The translations under genes were made by a program, and so were the position numbers. A DNA stretch of 64,000 nt, from assembly GCA_001931875.2 (NCBI GenBank), contig MSJH02000808.1:124001-188000 (forward strand), in the 5' to 3' direction. Below the pieces are notes generated by a model. It was not told where the DNA came from, searched no databases, and saw only the letters and a program-made list of their open reading frames with translations. Positions 48,776 to 62,897 of the stretch are shown piece by piece (position 1 is the stretch's first letter; each line of letters begins with the position of its first letter). Source of the DNA: Byssochlamys sp. IMV 00236 (lineage: Eukaryota; Ascomycota; Eurotiomycetes; Eurotiales; Thermoascaceae).

Positions 48776-50379
48776 AAGACTTTAATATAGTTAATCTTAT
48801 ATTTCTATATTAATATATTAATTATAGCTTTATTCTTTAGTCTTTTATTATTAATAAGAGTCTTTATTACTCTCTAATAATAAATCTAGTCTTTCTATAA
48901 GAACTTAATAATAGCTCTTAAAATAAGGCTATTAAAGGCTCTATATTTAACTTAGCTAAAGTTATTCTAAAATATAGTAATATAAGTCTTTCCCTTACTA
49001 GATAATATAATCTTATAGATATTTAAGTATAGCTTTAATTTTTTTAATAAAATAAATATTAATTATAAAGCTTTTTTTATATATTTTTTATCTGCTTTCT
49101 AATATTTATTATATATCTTTATTTATCTAGCAATATATTTATATAGGCCTTTCTATTAATATTAATTAGCTATCTTTTAGTAAGTTACTTTATATTTATA
49201 ATATTTATACTCTTTATAAAGGGCTATAAGAATTTTTTTTTACTTTTTTTTATTATTAATAATTATATAGCAAGGCTAATTTTATTATGCTCTCTAAAAA
49301 AGTATATTATCTTAGACTATATACTTTAGAGCCTTTTTTTTAAATTTAGTATATTATTCTCTATTTATATTATCTAGTTTTATTATAATTTATAACTATT
49401 CTATAATTAGTAAAGACTTTTCTAACTAATATAATATAGGTATTAACTAATAGATATTATTTAATTTTATCTTTTATATATTAATATAATAGACTATATA
49501 AAACTATAAATCTAGGAATTTCTCTATATTATTATTTTCTACCTTTTTTAAGTCTTACTCTATTACTAGCTTCTAAAATAATCTATTTATAATTAAGTTT
49601 TTTTTCCCTAATATATAGATAATATTAAAGTTAAATAGCTGAATTTAAGCAATCTATTAAATAATTATTAACCTAGAGAGGTTTATAGCTATTTTATTTA
49701 ATTGCGCTATTAAAATTTTTATATTTACCTTTAGTTAAAAGTATATATTATATAGATATATTTAGAATTTATAAAGCGCCTTTAATATTATCTTATATTC
49801 TAGCTTTTTTTTATTATATTATCTCTCTGCCTGTATTTATATTTTACTTTTATATCTAGCTAAGTGTCTTTTATTAGACTTCTTTTTTTTTTAAGTAAGT
49901 TAAGCCCTTTATTTATTATTACTAGTATTAGTATTAATAATAATTATATCTCCCTCTTTATAGTTAATTAGCTTAAATGCTAGTATTATTATTAGGGCTA
50001 CTTTTAAAGTATTTATTATTTTTTATTATTCTGGCCTTTAAAAGAAGTTTTATCCCTTTTTTAATATTAAGTATATTAGCTTAGCTTTAATAGTATATTT
50101 TTTAATTTATATCTAGTAATAGGCTATAATCCTTAGAAATTCTCTTACTTCTTATAAGTTCTAATAAGATAGCTATTTTAAAATCTTAATTATCTTAGCT
50201 AATTTAAGATATCTTCCCTTAATATTATATATATAATCTATTATTTTAATTCTTAGTACTATAAATTATAATTTCTTCTTAATAATTATTAAACCTGCAA
50301 GTTTAAGACTATATAATATCTTATTAATATTCTAGATATATTTAAATATAAACCTTTTAATTCTTAATAATATCTTTTC

Positions 50380-50900
50380 CCCCCTATAATTAGTCTTAGA
50401 TCCTTATATTAATATATTATCCAAAAATATATTATAGATATTAGGAATATTATTTACTAATACTCTTATAACTCCTTATATAAACTCTTATATTATATTT
50501 ATTTATCTTTAAAGTAGTTTAGCTTAATAAACTAAATTAATCTCTAGTATATAGAAAGCTATTAAGTCCTATAATTCTTTAGCTAACTCTAATTAATTAT
50601 ACCTAAAGAATAAGTTTATAAATATTAATACTAATATTTTACTAAATTTTTTTAAGAACTTATTAGCTAAAGAGGGCAGATTAATATTTTATATTATTAT
50701 TTAATTAACTTTTATAATTATATTAATTAGCTAATATTTACTATTTTTCTTTTTTATTAGAAATTATAGATTTTAGTAAAGTCTTTAACTATATTTAAGG
50801 ATTCCTATATTTATCTTTTTTTTTATTATTTCTTATATTATATTATAAAATACCTTTAATATTAGGAAGCTTTTTACCTATTATAGTTTATAATCTATAG
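50380..50900 (-). pseudogene. Reverse transcriptase relic of the 328 bp-LTR element
   Basis: The minus strand shows IKKKNSKY, NLPSLANKF near its centre, INLFFRYNQLELAKE-like residues with stops, and F-L-D-N-I-L-I near 50,407-50,430. This is the Gypsy RT order in which PPSADEF and DLFSGYDQ precede FLDDILI. The damage is of the RIP type. Confidence 0.7.
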
Positions 50901-53319
50901 TTTAAATAATAATTAGAGGTATAACTTCTAGGCATATTTATTTAATCTCTTTAAAGATTTAAATAAGAACTATTTTTTAGGCGAAAAGTATCTTTATTAA
51001 TAATTCTTTCTTTTTTAGCTATAAATTATTATCTATAATAAGGTTTTTTAAATAGTCTAGTATTAATTTTATTCTTCTCTTAATATTTAATATCTTTAGC
51101 TAGATATATTTAATAAATCTTTTATATATTTTTTTTATACTTTTTTAGGAGTTTTTATAATAGCGCTTTTTAATAACCTCTTTTTATTTTAATAATTTTT
51201 TTAAAGCTATTATAAGTCTGTTTAATATATTTATTAAATAAATCTTTTTATATTTCTTTTTATATTATATATTAATAGAATATTTTATTTTTATAGTAAA
51301 AAGGTTATACTTTCTAGATAGTTTATACCCTTATAACCTTTTAACTTCTTTATTTAATTTAGTAGGTTTAAATATCTTTATCTCTTTATTTTTAATTCTC
51401 TTACTTGCTTTAAAGCTAATATTATTTACTAAGTATAGCTTCTATAGGCCTTCTCTATTCTTAGTCTAGTATTTATTATTTCTTTTTAGCTCTAGTTTAA
51501 TAACTCTTATATTTAAGATAATAGATTATATAATATCTCTTTTCTTAACTTATTTTTTAAGTTATTTATTAAAAATATTTAAATAATAGCTTAATTCTTT
51601 TAGTTTATAAAATAAATTATACTCTTTATTATTTTATCTAATAGAGTAATATATTATAAATATACTTAATACTTAAAAGGCCATCCTAGAATATAATTAT
51701 AGTTAATCTTATTATTTATTATAAAAAAAGAGACTTTATAATAAAAAGATTTTATCTATATAAATATTTCTTTATAGAGACTTATAAAAGGAGTTTATCT
51801 ATTATTTACTAATATTATATTATCTCTGAATTTTTAATTTATAATAAGTTTATAGTAATTTACTATATTTTTATATATTATATTAATTTTAGCTCTACTA
51901 TTTATTATAATATTTTATATTTTTTTATAATTATTAATTCTAATTAGCAATTTTAGAGTTATAGCTATATATAGTACTTTATCTTTATTAAGAGGCTTAA
52001 GTTATAAGGATATATAAGTATATTAATCTGTACTATTTATTATATACTCTATATTTAATATAGAGGTATTAAATTATACTCCTTTAATATTATAAAATAT
52101 TACCTTTATTATTATCTGCTATAATTATAAAATAAATAAGGCCTTATATAAATTAGGAGATAGACTAATAAGGTCCTAAATTAATATATAAACTCTAGTA
52201 TTTAATATCTGATTTATAACCCCTATTATATTAATAGTCCCTTTTAGCTTATCTATAATTTTAAATCTTTTTAACTTTTATTTCTTTTTTATCTTAATAA
52301 CTTTTTTATCCTTATTTTGCTTAGGTATATTCTTTATTTTTTTTTAACTATCCTTATTTTCTTAATTATATTTAAAGGCTAATAATTATTAAATTAGTTT
52401 ATCTTAATTAAAGGAAATCTCTATTCCTATTTAATTATTTTCTATAATTTTTTTTATATAATTATTTAGTCCCGCTTTACCTTTTTTTTACTCTTTAAAG
52501 CTTATTTAATCTTATTATATTAATAGAATAATAACTTTTTATAATATCCTTAGCTTTTTTCTTAAAGCTTAAGTTATTCTTAGGCTGCCCTAGTATAATT
52601 AACTAGATATTATACTTAATTAAGCTAATATTTTTTTACTCTTCCTTTAATCTCTATTTAATAATTTCCTTTTATAATATATTCCCTTATATAAGATAAA
52701 TAACTTTTCTATTCTATCTTTTTAGCCTAAAGTAAAGTTTATAATTTTCTCTTTAATAAATAAGCTTTTAATTTAGGAGGCTTTTTAAATTTAAGTAATA
52801 AGATTAAATATAATTAAGAGCCTAATAGAAGTTATATAAATTTAAAAATATTTTAGATCCTCTAATTAGGTTAAATCTTAAAGGTATTTTAGCTTATATA
52901 TTTATACTAGTATTAAGTATATTATTATTAAGCCTCCCTATATATTATATACTATATAATTTTAACTTCTTAAACTCTTTTATTAATTAATTAATTTATA
53001 ATTGCTTTATTAACTTTATTTTAGTACTCTATTATTTAGTCTTATTTTTATTCTTATTTAAGTAGGTTTTATTAGGTTTAATAAGAAGTTATATATTATC
53101 TTTTTTAGTTATTTTCTCCTTTATTAAAGCTGCTATATCTTAATCTTTCTTTAGTTTACTATTATTAAGGTAATAAAGGGTTTTAATTATTCTTACCCTA
53201 TTTATTACCTTCTTATAGAAATTAGTATATTTAATAATAAATAGAATATAATAGTTTATATTTAACTCTTAAACTATTTACTGCTTAAGCTCTTCTAAAA
53301 ATTCTTAAAAATATTAAAC

Positions 53320-53681
53320 TGTTATAAACTAGGGCTATAATACCCGATATTACGGACCTGCTAAGACCTAAGATAGAGAACGCAGGATAATAAGATAACT
53401 AGATCTATATATAATAGTTAGATTAGTTAAGTTATAGATAGAGCTATTAAGACTAGGTTATTTAAATAACCTAGTAGACTAAATAGATAGATAAATAACC
53501 TCTTAGAGAAATAGAAGTTAAATAGATTAGTAATTTATTCTAATTACTATTAAACTAGACTTTTAATTTTATTATATATATATTACTATTCGCCTATATC
53601 TTAACCTTTTATCTTATATTTTATTTAACTAATTTGCTAGTTACCTTTAATTAAAGAGCTTCTTTACTCTAGCTCTTTATA
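53320..53681 (+). repeat. 5' LTR of the chromodomain Gypsy element
   Basis: Starts TGTTATAAACTAGGG and ends CTAGCTCTTTATA. It aligns end to end with the 3' LTR. Confidence 0.93.
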
Positions 53682-55689
53682 GTTTAAATTGCTTAACTAG
53701 CAGTATATTAAAAAGAAAAGAGATATTAAGAAGTAGTACTAAAGATTAGTATAGAGAATTTATATATAGCTTAAGACCTGTGCGATTTAGATCTAAATCT
53801 AAATATAGTCTAGAATCTAGTATTTAACCCAGACTAGCAAATATTATTAATCCTAAGCAATTAAGATTAGCTAATAGTATTAGTTCTAATTAGCCCAGAC
53901 TAGTAACTGCTATAAGTTTAAAAAATTTAATAAATTTAAGAAGTATTATAGACCCTGGGATTTAATAGGAATTAAATATTATTAATACTAGACTTACTAC
54001 TTTATTAAATTCTTAGTATTAAGTTAATAGCGCAGCAATAAAAGCTTTACTAGATATAACTTAAAGATTATTAGAAAAGATAAATATAGCTGCAGTTATA
54101 GAGCTAATAAAATAAATAAATATAATTCTTAAATCCAGATCTATTACTAAACTGCCTAAATCTTATTAATATTAAGCTAAGAATTTAGATAGCTATTATT
54201 GTTAATATTACTATATAAAATAATACTTTACCTATAATATATTAATATTTTAAATTAAGACTAGTAAGATAAATTATACTACTATATTATTTTTAAATAA
54301 ATATATAATAGCTTAGAGTTATAAACTCTTTATTTTAGCTATAATTTTATAGCAGAGATTATAATAATAGCTATTAGATTATCTTAAAGATTTATAATAT
54401 TAATTCTAGATAATAATTATATAATTCTAAGAGTTAAAGTAATAATAAAAATAAACTGCTTAAGACTTTCTTAATAAATTTAAGCTTTATAAAGCTAAAT
54501 TAGGCCTAGAGAAAAATATCTAAAACTAAACCTTCTTCTCTATATTATAGAAAGATATATAGAATTAGCTGTTTAAATATACAAAAATTTTAACTAATAT
54601 ATAAAAACTAGCTTTAAAAGTTATAGTCATTAAATAAAGCCCTAAAAGCTTTATCAGATCTTAACTAAAGGACTTTAAAAAAAAAGAAAGATTTTATCCT
54701 TATACAAAAGATAAGTAAAGAAGCAAATTATCTCAATTAAACTTTATAAAAACTTTCTACTTTATAAAGACCTCTTTAAAACATAAAATAAAGAGGTTTA
54801 GATCTATAAAAGAGTAAGAATAGTTAAAGAAAAAGAAATAATATTTTAATTATAAAGAGTAGAAATATATTAATAAATAGTATTCTAAAAAGAATAAGAA
54901 AAATTAGGGTTTAAAAAAGAATTCTAAACCCCCTAAAAAGAAAGGAGTTAGGCTTAAAATATTTTAGCGCCTTAATAGCATAAAATTAGAGTTTATAATA
55001 ATAATAAGAGTATTAATTAAGGGTTATACTATAAAAATAAATATACTCCTTAACTCCTAAATATATAGCAATTTTATTAATAGTGATTTTTTAATATATT
55101 ATAGATATTAAGGATTCTCCTAATAGCTAATTGGGTATATTTTATAAATAGGAGACTAAATAATACTAATCTATAGCAACTTCCTAATTATTATTAAGAT
55201 AAAGGACTTAAAGGAAAAGATAAAATAATATAAGATTAACTTCTAGATTATTTCTATATAAAAACCTAATATAATTAAAAAAAATCAGAATATAATCTTA
55301 GGATTACTATAGCTATACTAGAATAATCTTATTATAAATTAGAGATACTTAACTTAAAGATATTAGTAAGAGGCTTTATCTTAAATTAAGATTTAAATTT
55401 TATAAGTATTTATAAAGATAGTATAAGATTAATTAATTTATTATATATAAAAAGAATATATTAAGATAAATATAGAAAAAATTTAACTTCCCTTATATTA
55501 TATATAATTCTAAAATATCTTCTTAAAAAAAAAAGCTAAAATATTATTTTTATTAAAAGATACTAAGATTTATATAATTAAGCTAATTAATAATAAAACA
55601 CCGCTATAAGGGCCTTTATACCTATACTTTATTAAAGAACTAGATATATTATAAAGGTATTTAAAAGATATATAATAATAAGATTAAAT

Positions 55690-56110
55690 CTGGGCTTTAA
55701 TTAGCTTAGCCGGATTATTAATTATTTTTATTCTTAAGAAAGATAATAAACTGCATTTATATATTAATTATTAAGGATTAAATACCTAAATAATTAAGAA
55801 TTATTATTTATTATTATAGATAAATAAAATACTAGATTAATTAATAGGCGCGAGATTTTTTATAAAACTTAACCTCTAAAAAGCTTACTATAAGATCTAT
55901 ATATAAAGGGGAGATAAATAAAAAATAGTATTTAGAACCTAATATAGCTATTTTAAATATCTTATTATATTATTTAAATTATATAATGCTTTAGCTATAT
56001 TTTAAGCTTATATTAATATAGCGCTAAGAGGCCTATTAAATATCTATTATATTATATACCTAAATAATATCTTAATCTTCTTAATAGATAAAAAAGAATA
56101 TAAATAATAT
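55690..56110 (+). pseudogene. Reverse transcriptase relic of the chromodomain Gypsy element
   Basis: The plus strand reads LLIIFILKKDNKLHLYIN then Y-stop-GLN, then ILD-stop-LIGARFFIKLNL, KAYYKI and finally Y-L-N-N-I-L-I-F at about 56,058-56,081. This matches Gypsy RT blocks in order. The catalytic DD pair reads NN, a G-to-A change at both codons. Confidence 0.8.
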
Positions 56111-57439
56111 ATTTCTAAAGTGCTAGAGAGATTTTATAAATATAATTTATATATAAAGCTAAATAAATATAAATTTTATAAGGAAGAAGTTTCTTTTCTT
56201 AGATTTATTATAAGATAAGATAAGATTAAAATAAATCCCTTTAGGATTAAAACAATTTATAATTAGCTTATACTAAAGACCTTTTATAATATTTAGGTCT
56301 TCTTAAGATTTATAAGTTTTTTTAAGAGATTTATCTATAATTACTCTATTATTATAATGCTATTAATAGATTTACTTAAGGATAATAAAAATAATAAGAA
56401 GATAGGCCTATTAAAATAGATACTTAAAGTATAAAAAGTATTTAATAATTTAAAAACTATATTTATTAAACTGCTAGTATTATAATATTATAATCTAGAG
56501 AAGTTAATTATAATAGTTATAGATGCCTTAGAATTTGCTTTAGCTATTATTTTATTATAGCTTATAAATAAGGTAATAGGATAATAATACCTAATTACAT
56601 ATTTCTTAAGAAAATTCACTAAAATTAAATATTAATATAAAATATATAATTAAGAACTATTAGCAATAGTTAAAGTTTTTAAATATTAGAGATATTATTT
56701 AGATAGCAGTAAATACCCTGCTTAAATACAGACTAATTATATAAACTTATACTATTTCTTTATAATAAAGATTTTAAATAATAAATAAGTAAGATAGGCG
56801 GAGCTATTAGCAGGCTATAACTTTTATATTAAATATAAGCTAGGTTATTTAAATACAGCAGATATATTATTTTAAAGATTAGACTATAAATTCTTAAAAG
56901 AGGAATAAGAGATTAAATTATTACTTACCTTATAAAAAAAACTGAAACTATATATTTTAAATAAAGAAGAGAGTATAAATAATCGCAAATACTTATTACT
57001 AAGATTATTAGTATTAAAGGTTATTAATAAAGAGATAATTTAAGATTCTTTAAAACCTAATTTTCTAAAGTTGCTTAGGTAGCTCTAATAAAAAGATATC
57101 TTTATATTAAAGAAGATTAGTAATTTAAAGACTAATTAATCTAAAAGCTCTAAATAGATTATAGATAATAAAGGTCTGCTATAGAGATAGGATTAAATTT
57201 ATATTCTAAATAAATATTTGCTAAAGCTAGAATTATTATAAATTTATTATAATAATTTATATACTAGCTATTAAAGAATTAGAATTATAGAAGAGCTATT
57301 TAAGCAAAAGTTCTATTAGCTGGGTATATAGAATAATATATAAGAATATATAAAGATCTATAATATTTATAAAAGGAATTAAATTTTTAGATATAAGCTA
57401 TATAGGCAGTTAAGCTTATTACTTATAGTAGAAAGACCT

Positions 57440-57490
57440 TAGCAGAGTATATTAATAGATTTTATTATTGGCTTACTATTATTAATTTAA
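57440..57490 (+). pseudogene. Integrase core relic of the chromodomain Gypsy element
   Basis: Reads ERP-stop-QSILIDFIIGLL, corresponding to the Gypsy integrase block PWxSISMDFITGLP around the first catalytic Asp (codon at about 57,458). Confidence 0.65.
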
Positions 57491-58335
57491 TAGGGAGTTA
57501 AATATAATATAATCCTAATAATTATAAACTGATACTTTAAGATAGCTTTATATATTTTAATCTAAGAAATAATTATAATAAAAGACCTAGCTAACCTAAT
57601 TATAAAAAGAGTATATTATTAATTTAATTCTCTAATATTAATTATCTTTAATTAAGGATTAGTATTTACTAATAAATATTAGACTAAGCTTTATTAGTAT
57701 ATATAAATTACTTAATTAATAAGTACTACTTTTTATCTATAGATAGATAGGCAGATAGAGTATTAAAATTAGACCTTAGAGTATTATCTAAAGATATATA
57801 TAAATTATTATTAAGATAATTAGGCATTATTATTAGGTATAGTGGAGTATACTTATAATAATATAAAATATTCTACTATTAGATGCTTACTATTTAAAGC
57901 CCTTTATAGCTTTAACCTTAATAGCTAAGATAAATATAATATAAGAATAAGGTTAAATATTCTTATTATTAAGGAATAACTTAAAAAATTAGCGGATATT
58001 AGGGTAAAGTTAAAAAAGCACTTATAATATATTATTAAGATATAAGTAAAGTATTATAATAAGAAGTATATACCTAAATTATATAAGGTAGGAGATTAAA
58101 TTCTTTTATTAATAAAGAATCTATAAACTAATTAATTTAATAAGAAGTTAGATTATTAATTTTCTAGATTTTATAAAATAATTAAGATAATTAGAAAGTA
58201 AGTATACTAATTATAACTGCTGAAGAGCCTAGGCAGGATATATTTAGTATTCTATATATCTCTGCTAGAGCCCTATAATTAATAAGAAGGGATAGAATTT
58301 AAATAGCTAGATCTAGTTCTTATTAATAGAGAATA

Positions 58336-58470
58336 AAAATAGGAGATAAAAAAAATCTTTAATAAATAAACTTTTTATAAAAAGATGCAGTTTTTAATAA
58401 AATAAAAAGGATATCTTTTATATAAGAACTTATAGCAACTATTAGAAAATCTTATATATATAATTAAAGC
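58336..58470 (+). pseudogene. Chromodomain relic at the integrase C-terminus
   Basis: The plus strand reads E-I-K-K-I-F-N-K ... K-M-Q-F-L-I-K-stop-K-G-Y-L-L-Y-K-N, which lines up with the chromodomain pattern WEVERILDKR ... FLVKWKGYPxxENTWEP once Trp-to-stop and Glu-to-Lys changes are allowed. Chromodomain Gypsy elements insert preferentially into H3K9-methylated chromatin. Confidence 0.65.
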
Positions 58471-60412
58471 TTTAGAGGAATATTATAGTAAGAATCTTAA
58501 TAAGGCTCTTAATATAGGTAAGCTGCCTAAATAAAAGCAATATAAAAGAGAGCTAAAAAATAGAAAGTAAAATAAGATAGATAGGTAATAATATTTTTTC
58601 TTTTATTAGATTTTTTAACTATTATTAAATATATTACTATATATATTATTTTTTTTCTAATTTTCTTATTAGGTTTAAGAGTTTTAAAGAGAATATAGAT
58701 TATAGAAGAAAGGAATCTTAATAAAAATAATTTAGTTTAATTAAGCTAGCCCCGGCTAAGGCTTTAAATATAGGCCTATGAAATCCTCTTATTTAGCTAC
58801 TTTATTATTGTAAAATTTTTTAATAATCTCTTTTTTCTCTTTATTAGAGAGTGGAGGCAGTCCCTATAATTAGGCAAGTATATTATCTATATATAAGAGG
58901 TTGCAGTTTAATAAATAGAGTATTTATTATAATTTTTAGAAGAGATATAATAACTCTAATTTAAAGTATAATAAGATTAATAGGATAGTAGTAGTATTAA
59001 GCTAGTATTTAATAGTCTTAAATATAGATTTCTATATATATGCCTTTATAAAGGAGATATATATATTTATAGCCTTATTAAAAGACTCTAAATTATTTAA
59101 AAGATAAGCCTCTTAGTTAAGATTCTAAATATAAATTAACTTAGCCTTATATACTAATAGTATAAGGATATATAGCTTATAAAGGCCCTTATAATAAAGA
59201 TACTTTACATTAATATAAGGATAAATATACTATTACTTAAGATCTTGTATTAAAGCCTTTAAATAATAAAGATATATCTTTTATAAGATAGGAGAAAAGT
59301 TTTTAGCTAAATCTTTTAAGCTAGAAAGATTTATAATAGGGTTTATCTTAAAGATAATAAGATAATTTATTATTATATTAGTATTAATAATAATAGTTAA
59401 TATTATTATTTTAATAAGAGCTAGATTAATTTAGAGAGGAAATATTTTAATAGTAGCCTTAACTCTGGGAATAAGACTTATAATAATATCTTAAGTTCTC
59501 TAGGTCTTTATATTAAGGATCTTCTTTATTTTTAATCTCTTTTATAGTTTTTTAACTAATTAAATAGGAGTTTTTTTTGCTATAAATATAGTAAGAGTAA
59601 TATTATTATAACTATATTTTAACCTCTAAAAAGGATATAATAAACTAGCTTATATCTCCTTATATATAGGAAGAACTATATTACTAGATATAAATTAATC
59701 CCTATATATTTTAAATAAGAAATACTTCTTTATTAAGGGATTTTCTATAGATATCCCTAATAGAGATATTTTATTATTATTATTAATAGCAGTAAATAGT
59801 ATAATCTATAAAAAAGAAATTATTTATTTTAATATTATAGTAATAGTTAGAGATATAAAAGGAGGAGTTAGATTAAGCTACTCCTTATCTTTATTAAATT
59901 AGTTATAAAAGAGCTAGGCTTTAGCTATTATAAAGGTAGGTATAAAAATCTTATTAAGAGAGCCTAAAAAAAATAAAATGCGCTTAAAATATTTAAGAAG
60001 TATAACTATATTAATTAATACTATTATATAAACCTGAAGAATTATAATTTATATTAAGCACATATATAGGACCCGCGAAAAAAGCAATTTAAAAATCCTA
60101 TTTTTAATACGCCTATATAATTATTAGTATTTTTTATAAATAGATTATTGAAAATAGTATTAAATAAGCTGCAGAAATAGGAAAAGAATAGCTTAATATA
60201 TAGGTAAGAGGATAAGAGTTAGTTAGTAAAAAAGAAAAACACTTCTAATCTTTTAGGTGAAAATATTAAAATAAAGCTAATATTAGATAAATTCATATAA
60301 TAAATATACTTTAATAGCAATTTATTACTGTTATTATAGTTATGCTAAATATCTAAATCTATATAATAAACTTTATATAGCTTAGGATAAGCCTTTTAAA
60401 AGGGGGGGATAT

Positions 60413-60774
60413 TATTATAAACTAGGGCTATAATATTTAATATTATAGACCTGCTAAGATCTAGGATAGAGGATATAGGATAATAAGATAACTAGATCTA
60501 TATATAATAGTTAGATTAGCTAAGTTATAGATAGAGCTGTTAAGACTAAGTTATCTAGATAATCTAGTAGACTAAACAGACAGATAAATAACCCCCTAAA
60601 GAAATAAAAGTTAGATAGATTAATAATTTATTCTAATTATTATTAAACTAGATTTTTAACTTTATTATATATATATTACTACTCGCCTGCGTCTTAACCT
60701 CTTATCTTATATTTTGTTTAACTAGTTCGCTAGTCACCTTTAATTAAAGAGCTTCCTTACCCTAGCTCTTTATA
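60413..60774 (+). repeat. 3' LTR of the chromodomain Gypsy element
   Basis: 362 bp. By hand alignment it differs from the 5' LTR at about 40 sites, all transitions, with no indel. Confidence 0.93.
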
Positions 60775-61710
60775 TAAACTCTCTATAAGTATTAGCTTAA
60801 TTTATTTAAAGTTATTAGTATTTTTAATATAGCTTAATATTTTTAATTATACTCCTTTAAGTCCTTAGAGCTATTATATTTTATATTTTTAAACCTTTTT
60901 AGCTATTAGATATTATATTTCCTTTAGTGCTTATTATAGTAAATATATTCTTATTTAATTACTTTTATTAATTTTAGGTAATTCTTTTCTTTATATTTAG
61001 ATTAAATATTTATTTATAATAATATTAATAGGCTATAATAGTTTATAAATTATTTAGTTTTTTCCTCTTCTAAGAGTTAATTTACCTTATATAGCCTTTT
61101 AAAAAGCCTTAAGTAATAAGTAATATTATCTCCTTTAAAATATAATATTTTAGGGTTTTTAAGCATTAGTATCTGTAAAGCTAATATAATCTAGATTAGC
61201 TATACTATTAATAGTCTTACATTTTTAAATACTTAAACTATTTATGCCTTTAGACCTAATAATATTAAAGAGCTAAGGGTCCTTTTATTTTAACTAATAC
61301 TAAAAAGATTAGTGCTTTTTTTTATATTTTTTTAAAGAAATAGTAATAAAGATAATAATAAGAAATTCTTCTATTTTTTAATAAATAGTTTTTACTTAAT
61401 AATTTTTTATTTCTTTTAAATTTCTGCTTTTTTTTTATATTTATTAAGCTTTTCCTTATATTTAGCAGTCTTTCCTTTCTCTTATTATTAATACATGTTT
61501 TTATTTTATATTATATTTACTATCTCTATTAATTTAAGAAATATATTTATCTCTTTTTATTTATAATAGTAATCTTCCTTAATTATTTTATTTATCTTTT
61601 TATTATTTTTTACCTCTTTTTTTAGCTTTAGCTTTAATCTTAGCTTTTAATTCTCCTTTCTCTTTTATTTTTGCTTAATATTTTAATACCCCTTATATTT
61701 AGCTTTAATT

Positions 61711-62038
61711 TATTATAGAAAGATATATTAAAACTTAATATAAAGTCTTTAAGCAAGTAAATATTAAGAAAAAAAAGAAGGATATTTAGCTTTAAAGCTT
61801 AAAATAGAGTTAAAAAAAAAGCTTTAGCTATAAACTAATATAATAAACTAATAATAATCTAATGCTAAACTAATATTAAATAATAATAAAAAGAAAAAGC
61901 TAATTATTTTATTTTAAATAACTAAAAGGGTTTTATCTTCTTCTTTCTTATTTTATTTATAGACTTTTTAAAGACTTTAAGTAAAAGCATATAACCTCTT
62001 AACTAATTACATTCTTTATATTAATTCTCCTTATTATA
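61711..62038 (-). repeat. 328 bp LTR, copy B (5' LTR of the minus element)
   Basis: Begins TATTATAGAAAGATATATTA and ends CTTATTATA, followed by CTAG, the same four bases that precede copy A. Confidence 0.85.
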
Positions 62039-62897
62039 CTAGTATTAGGCGTTAGAACTTAATAAAAAAGATTTTAAATTTTTTATTAATCTAATAAAGG
62101 TTAAATAGTTTACTATATATATTATTTATATAATTAAGATTATTAAATATATATTTTAAAATATCTAGAATCTTTTAGTAATTGTTAAAAATATAAGTCC
62201 TATCTCTAATATATAGTAATATTTAAGTATAGGGCGCACCCTTTAAATAATTAGTTATATAGGCTATATAGCTCTAGGAAGTTAAGAATTAGTCTTAGTT
62301 AATTATTATCTTCCCTTAGATTTAGGCTATAAAGTGCTAAAGGTCCTTTTAGTTATCTTTAAACTTATCTAAATTAAAGAGTTTTTCTAAAAATCTAGGG
62401 GTAAAGAAAGGTATAATAATAAGTATTTTAAATACTTCTATTAAAGCAGCTGCAGATCTTTTAATATTAAGCTTAAGTTTAAATATAAATATAGGTATAT
62501 TTATAATAAGAATAGCTATATAATAAGCTTAATCTCTCTTAAGAATAGCCTAAATATATTATTATTCCTTTTTATTAAGCTATATCTCCTAATATTATTA
62601 GATAGCCTTAAGGTTAGCATTTTTTTATTTAAGCCTCTATTATATAGCCGCGAACTCTTATTAAAATTTTTAAAACCTTACCTTAATTTATTTAATATAT
62701 TAGCTAGCTTTATTTATAAATAACTTAGCCCTAGTAATATATTTATATGCTAGGCAATAGTAATTATATTATTCTAGCCTATAGCTAATAATAATATACT
62801 TAATAAACTCTCTTAAAGTAATTAGCAGAAATAGGAGAATTAGGGCAAGTATTATTAATAGTATTAACTCCTAGATAAAAGCTATATAATATTAAGA

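Larger units (their letters stand above)
53320..60774 (+). mobile_element. Complete but RIP-dead chromodomain Ty3/Gypsy retrotransposon, 7455 bp
   Basis: LTRs at 53320-53681 and 60413-60774 are both 362 bp with no indel. A perfect 5 bp target duplication, TAAAC, lies at 53315-53319 and 60775-60779. A polypurine tract AAAAGGGGGGGA (60398-60409) precedes the right LTR. In the plus orientation the body shows a protease-like DSGAT region near 55.0 kb, RT at 55.7-56.1 kb, an RNase H start near 56.5 kb, integrase near 57.46 kb and a chromodomain at about 58.34-58.47 kb. This is the chromovirus order. Stops throughout mean it cannot be active on its own. It is inserted in the 328 bp-LTR element. Confidence 0.93.
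44344..62038 (-). mobile_element. Ty3/Gypsy element with 328 bp LTRs (minus strand), itself interrupted
   Basis: LTRs at 44344-44671 and 61711-62038 have equal length (328 bp). CTAG lies just before the left LTR (44340-44343) and just after the right one (62039-62042), a 4-5 bp target duplication. The polypyrimidine run CTCCCCTTTTC right of the left LTR is the minus-strand polypurine tract. Minus-strand RT relics (about 50.4-50.9 kb) and an integrase relic (about 48.75 kb) give the orientation. Without the nested 7.46 kb insertion the element is about 10.2 kb. It entered the outer Gypsy relic about 50 bp right of the DNA transposon. Confidence 0.85.
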
